Origin: Nonomuraea fuscirosea
GTDB taxonomy: Bacteria; Actinomycetota; Actinomycetes; Streptosporangiales; Streptosporangiaceae
DNA length: 64,000 nucleotides
Reading direction: 5' to 3'
Assembly (NCBI RefSeq): GCF_003001935.1
Contig: NZ_PVNG01000007.1
Span: 248,001-312,000 of the forward strand
Positions 61,089 to 64,000 of this stretch are shown one piece after another. Below the pieces are notes generated by a model. It did no database searches. It was not told the origin of the DNA and saw only the letters and a program-made list of their open reading frames with translations. The position numbers were made by a program, and so were the translations under genes. Positions within the stretch are counted from its first letter, which is position 1; the number at the start of each line of letters is the position of its first letter.

Positions 61089-62159
61089 TCATCCCACCTT
61101 CTTGCTCCACTCCTTCCTCAAGTACGCCTTCGCCGCGTCTGCCTGCGGAATCGTCATGAGCACCGGCGGACCGGGCGCCTTGGGCAATTTCGCCGCCTGC
61201 TCGCCGTCGAGCGTGCCCTTCATGAGCATCGCCTCGCCGCGCACCGGCCGGGCGTACCCCTTCTGCAGCAGGTTCTGGCCCTCGTCGGAGAAGAGGAACT
61301 CCTGCCAGAGCCGGGCGGCGGCCGGGTGCGGGGCGGCCTTGTTGATCGCCTGCACGTGGTAGCCGCCGAGCGCCGCGTCCCGGGGGATCGTCACCTTCCA
61401 GGTGTCGGCGTGGTCAGCGCTGCGGCGGGCGTTGAGATGGTCCCAGGCGATGACCACGTTGGCCTTGGCCAGGTCGGTCAGCCTGCCCGCCTGCTTGAGC
61501 TTGGCGAACAGCTCGACGCCCTGCTGCGGCTGCGGCGTCCCCGAGCGCATGGACGCCGCCATGACGCCGCCGAAGGCCGACGCCGAGCGCAGCGGGTCGC
61601 CGTCGAGCGCGACCTTGTAGCCGGGCCCGAGCAGGTCGGCGAAGGAGGCCGGCGGCTTGACCGCGCGGGGGTCGTAGCCGATGGACATGTAGCCGCCGTA
61701 CGCGGCGTACCAGGCGCCGGACGGCTCCTTCACGTGGTCGGGCAGGTCCTGCCAGCCCTGGACCTGATAGCGGGCGAACCGGTCGGCCGCGGAGACGGCC
61801 ACGTCCATCGTCAGGTCGAACACGTCGGGCTTGAGCTGGGCGGCGGCGTCCAGTTCGCGCTTGCTGCTCGCCGTGGGCTCCAGCTCGTTGACCTTGATGT
61901 CGTACTTGTCGGCGAAGGTGTCGATGACCTCGCCGTAGTTGACCCATTCGCGAGGCAGGGCGATCACGTTGAGCTCGCCCTCGCGCTTGGCGGCCTCGGC
62001 CAGGCGGTCCATGGTGCCGAAGCCGGCCTTCATCGAGGTGGCTCCGGTGTTGATCGGCGGCAGGTTCCTGGCCTCGGTGGAGGCGGTGTCCGTGGACGAC
62101 GCGCCGCATCCGGCGCTGGCGAGGATGGCTGCTGCGGCGGCGCAGGTACGTACAGTCAC
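61089..62159 (-). CDS. Orphan ABC solute-binding lipoprotein
   Basis: This 356-aa lipoprotein has a signal ending in the lipobox ASAGC and a family-1 solute-binding domain (iron/polyamine-like: LNVIALPREWVNYGEVIDTFADKYDIKVN; GYMSIGYDPRAV; LGGYHVQAINKAAPHPAAARLWQEFLFSDEGQNLL). No permease or ATPase gene is nearby, so it must use a remote transporter. GTG 62159 is preferred; the longer frame to 62297 would cover the gene before it. It follows the 62177 gene by 17 nt. Confidence 0.8.
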   Translation of the reverse strand: MTVRTCAAAAAILASAGCGASSTDTASTEARNLPPINTGATSMKAGFGTMDRLAEAAKREGELNVIALPREWVNYGEVIDTFADKYDIKVNELEPTASSKRELDAAAQLKPDVFDLTMDVAVSAADRFARYQVQGWQDLPDHVKEPSGAWYAAYGGYMSIGYDPRAVKPPASFADLLGPGYKVALDGDPLRSASAFGGVMAASMRSGTPQPQQGVELFAKLKQAGRLTDLAKANVVIAWDHLNARRSADHADTWKVTIPRDAALGGYHVQAINKAAPHPAAARLWQEFLFSDEGQNLLQKGYARPVRGEAMLMKGTLDGEQAAKLPKAPGPPVLMTIPQADAAKAYLRKEWSKKVG

Positions 62160-62176
62160 GTAATGAATACTTACCG

Positions 62177-62407
62177 TTACATCCGCCCAGGTCGAGGAGG
62201 CGCGGCCGGAACGACCTTGGCGGCCACGAGTGTCTCTTCGGGGATCTCCACCACAGTGCCGTCCCTTTTGCGTACTTTGAGAAGTCCGTCCGACCACGAC
62301 ACGAGCACGCCCACCGCGTCGCTGAACCCGCCGGGGACGCGTCTACGGGTGGTGATCCGTGCGCCTATATCGTGACTTGTGATGGCGATGACGAGGCGCG
62401 CGGCCAT
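62177..62407 (-). CDS. Small SH3-like domain protein (GNAT N-terminal domain homolog)
   Basis: The 76-aa protein reads IGARITTRRRVPGGFSDAVG, then LVSWSDGLLKVRKRDGTVV and EIPEETLVAAKVVPAAPP. From memory of the family, this matches the N-terminal beta-barrel-like domain of actinobacterial GNAT acetyltransferases (Rv0428c type), which are usually encoded next to fdxA. Here the protein stops just before the acetyltransferase domain would begin. It may be a stand-alone form or a truncated gene. It is divergent from fdxA. Confidence 0.6.
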   Translation of the reverse strand: MAARLVIAITSHDIGARITTRRRVPGGFSDAVGVLVSWSDGLLKVRKRDGTVVEIPEETLVAAKVVPAAPPRPGRM

Positions 62408-62512
62408 GAGTTTGGCACCCTCCGTTTCGGCCAGCGTGCAAGCACGGCAATACTAGGGCGTAGCAAACCGCGGTCAGAGTCATGCCATGGTGCGGAGAAG
62501 AAGGAGCTCGAG

Positions 62513-62839
62513 GTGACCTACGTCATCGCGCAGCCTTGCGTGGACGTCCTGGACAAGGCGTGCATCGAGGAATGCCCCGTTGATTGCATCTACGAGGGCG
62601 AGCGCATGCTTTACATCCACCCCGACGAGTGCGTGGACTGCGGCGCGTGCGAACCCGTGTGCCCCGTCGAGGCCATTTTCTACGAGGACGACCTTCCCGA
62701 GCAGTGGAAGGACTTCTACAAGGCGAACGTGGACTTCTTCGAGGACCTCGGCTCGCCCGGTGGCGCCTCGAAGGTGGGCAAGATCGAGAAGGACCATCCG
62801 GTGGTGGCCGCCCTGCCGCCGCAGGGCGAGGACCACTGA
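62513..62839 (+). CDS. fdxA: Seven-iron ferredoxin FdxA
   Basis: This 108-aa ferredoxin has a 3Fe-4S ligand set near the N-terminus (CVDVLDKACIEECPVDCIYEG) and a 4Fe-4S set (CVDCGACEPVCPVEAIF). The C-terminal extension is typical of actinobacterial FdxA. GTG 62513 has AAGGAG seven bases upstream and gives VTYVIAQPCVDV; longer upstream frames are not needed. It is a low-potential electron carrier in the cytoplasm, followed 117 nt later by dapC, a pairing conserved in actinobacteria. Confidence 0.95.
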   Translation: MTYVIAQPCVDVLDKACIEECPVDCIYEGERMLYIHPDECVDCGACEPVCPVEAIFYEDDLPEQWKDFYKANVDFFEDLGSPGGASKVGKIEKDHPVVAALPPQGEDH

Positions 62840-62860
62840 CGAGTCCCGACGCCGTGTACG

Positions 62861-62883
62861 GGGGCATCCGAGGGGATGCGCCC
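62861..62883 (+). terminator. Weak hairpin between fdxA and dapC
   Basis: GCATCC-GAGG-GGATGC, extended by G/C pairs after one mismatch, lies about 25 nt after the fdxA stop. It has no T tract and may only weaken read-through into dapC. Confidence 0.35.
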
Positions 62884-62955
62884 CGTTCGCGCGCCATGCG
62901 CCCGTGACGCGGCCTTCCACGGCCGCCGCGCTCCAGTACGCCGAGGAGAAGAATC

Positions 62956-64000
62956 GTGAACAAACTGCCTGACTTCCCCTGGGACCGGCTGGAGCCGTAC
63001 AAAGAGCGTGCGCTGGCGCATCCCGACGGCATCGTCGACCTGTCGGTCGGCACGCCCGTCGACCCCGTGCCGCGGATCGTCCAGGACGCCCTGACCGGGG
63101 CGGCCGACAGTCCCGGCTACCCCCTGACCCACGGCACCGTGGCGCTGCGCGAGGCGGCCGCCGCCTGGCTGCGGCGCAGGCACGGCGTCACGGTCGGGCC
63201 GCGCGACGTGCTCCCGCTGATCGGCTCCAAGGAGTTCGTCGCCTGGCTGCCCACCTACCTGGGCGCCAAGCGGGTGGTCTTCCCCGAGCTGGCCTACCCC
63301 ACCTACGACGTGGGCGCCAGACTCGCCGGCGCGGTCGGCACCGCGTCCGACAGCACGCTCGCGCTCGGACCCGAGCCCGTGGACCTCATCTGGGTCAACA
63401 GCCCCGGCAACCCCACGGGGCGCGTGCTGCCCGCCGAACACCTGCGCAAGGTCGTGGCCTGGGCCCGCGAACGCGGCGCCGTCGTGGCCTCCGACGAGTG
63501 CTACATCGAGCTCGGCTGGGAAGAGCAGCCGATCTCGATCCTCCACCCCGACGTCTGCGGCGGCTCCCACGAGGGCCTGCTCGCCGTCCACTCGCTCTCC
63601 AAGCGCTCCAACCTGGCCGGATACCGCGCCGGGTTCGTGACGGGCGATCCCGTCCTGGTCAAGCGGCTGCTGGAGACCCGCAAGCACGCCGGCATGATCA
63701 TGCCGCAGCCCGTGCAGGCCGCGATGACGGCCGCGCTCGGCGACGACGAGCACGCCGAGCACCAGCGTGAGCTCTACGCCGCGCGCCGCGCGCTGATCCG
63801 GCCCGCACTGGAGAAGGCCGGCTGGGAGATCGACCATTCGACGGCAGGTCTGTACTTCTGGGCGTCGAACGGACAGAACGCCTGGGATCAGGTAGCCAAG
63901 CTTTCCGAAATCGGGATTTTGGTCGCGCCGGGGGAATTCTACGGATCAGCAGGTGGGCGCCACATCCGCATCGCGATGACCGCGACTGATGAGCGGATCG
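62956..64000 (+). CDS. dapC: Succinyldiaminopimelate transaminase, 3' end outside window
   Basis: This fold-type I aminotransferase of lysine/diaminopimelate synthesis runs past the window edge (348 codons seen). Visible PLP-enzyme motifs are NSPGNPTG, the Asp/Tyr of VVASDECYIELGW and the Lys of HSLSKRSNLAGYRAGF. The GTG start with GAGGAGAAG upstream gives VNKLPDFPWDRLEPYKERA, the family N-terminus. The order fdxA-dapC supports the assignment. No frame break was seen. Confidence 0.93.
   Translation, partial: MNKLPDFPWDRLEPYKERALAHPDGIVDLSVGTPVDPVPRIVQDALTGAADSPGYPLTHGTVALREAAAAWLRRRHGVTVGPRDVLPLIGSKEFVAWLPTYLGAKRVVFPELAYPTYDVGARLAGAVGTASDSTLALGPEPVDLIWVNSPGNPTGRVLPAEHLRKVVAWARERGAVVASDECYIELGWEEQPISILHPDVCGGSHEGLLAVHSLSKRSNLAGYRAGFVTGDPVLVKRLLETRKHAGMIMPQPVQAAMTAALGDDEHAEHQRELYAARRALIRPALEKAGWEIDHSTAGLYFWASNGQNAWDQVAKLSEIGILVAPGEFYGSAGGRHIRIAMTATDERI

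Overview
The window is high-GC DNA, mostly around 70 percent, with dense genes, frequent GTG/TTG starts and many 4-nt ATGA/GTGA overlaps. It carries a mycothiol gene (MshB), a CU044_5270-type protein and actinobacterial SDH types. I infer a filamentous actinomycete, most like Streptosporangiales such as Nonomuraea. This is inference from gene content, not a database result. No rRNA, tRNA or CRISPR array was seen.

Layout. 1-2.95 kb: the end of a conjugation/type IV secretion-like cluster (TrbL/VirB6-like, TcpC-like, transglycosylase-NlpC/P60). 3-6.3 kb: a NUDIX hydrolase and two secreted, membrane-anchored low-complexity proteins. 6.3-17.3 kb: two complete but different succinate dehydrogenases. 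An sdh1-type operon (minus strand) has two tandem Crp-like boxes upstream. A Bacillus-type sdhCAB operon (plus strand) is divergent from a LysR gene, with a T-N11-A box and a likely leaderless promoter. Between them lies a translationally coupled REC-PP2C / histidine kinase / response regulator operon. 17.3-25 kb: a DUF234-type ATPase, an ECF sigma factor with a CU044_5270 partner, a toxin-antitoxin-like pair, TetR/MFS, and RtcB. 25-29.6 kb: a LacI-type operator in front of a broken secreted gene, a DUF1996 protein, a DUF305 lipoprotein, a phosphotransferase and an NmrA-like oxidoreductase. 29-36 kb: narGHJI with a phosphotransferase coupled to narI. 36-39.9 kb: a two-gene heterodimeric ABC exporter whose halves have complementary broken ATPase motifs. 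39.9-44.2 kb: a repeat-rich, gene-poor zone holding a GH3 remnant, a 105-bp tandem repeat, a secreted peptidase and about 1.9 kb of low-complexity DNA. 44.2-48.2 kb: an S9 peptidase, mshB, a DUF6113-like protein and a flavin reductase. 48.4-60.1 kb: secreted and membrane proteins, a penicillin-acylase family protein, a cysteinyl-tRNA synthetase, and a three-gene cassette: two paralogous proteins with a sigma-region-4-like core flanking a helicase with a RelE-like N-terminus. 60.2-64 kb: a methyltransferase, an orphan solute-binding lipoprotein, a small stand-alone domain protein, 7Fe ferredoxin FdxA and the start of dapC.

The best candidate for an undescribed system is the cassette at 54,046-60,097 (paralog A - RelE/UvrD - paralog B). 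The clearest regulatory results are the Crp-box pair at sdh1 and the LysR box plus leaderless promoter at sdh2. Respiration dominates the first half (two SDHs, nitrate reductase, ferredoxin). Low-complexity DNA and gene remnants cluster at 39.9-44.2 kb, which looks like an unstable part of the chromosome.
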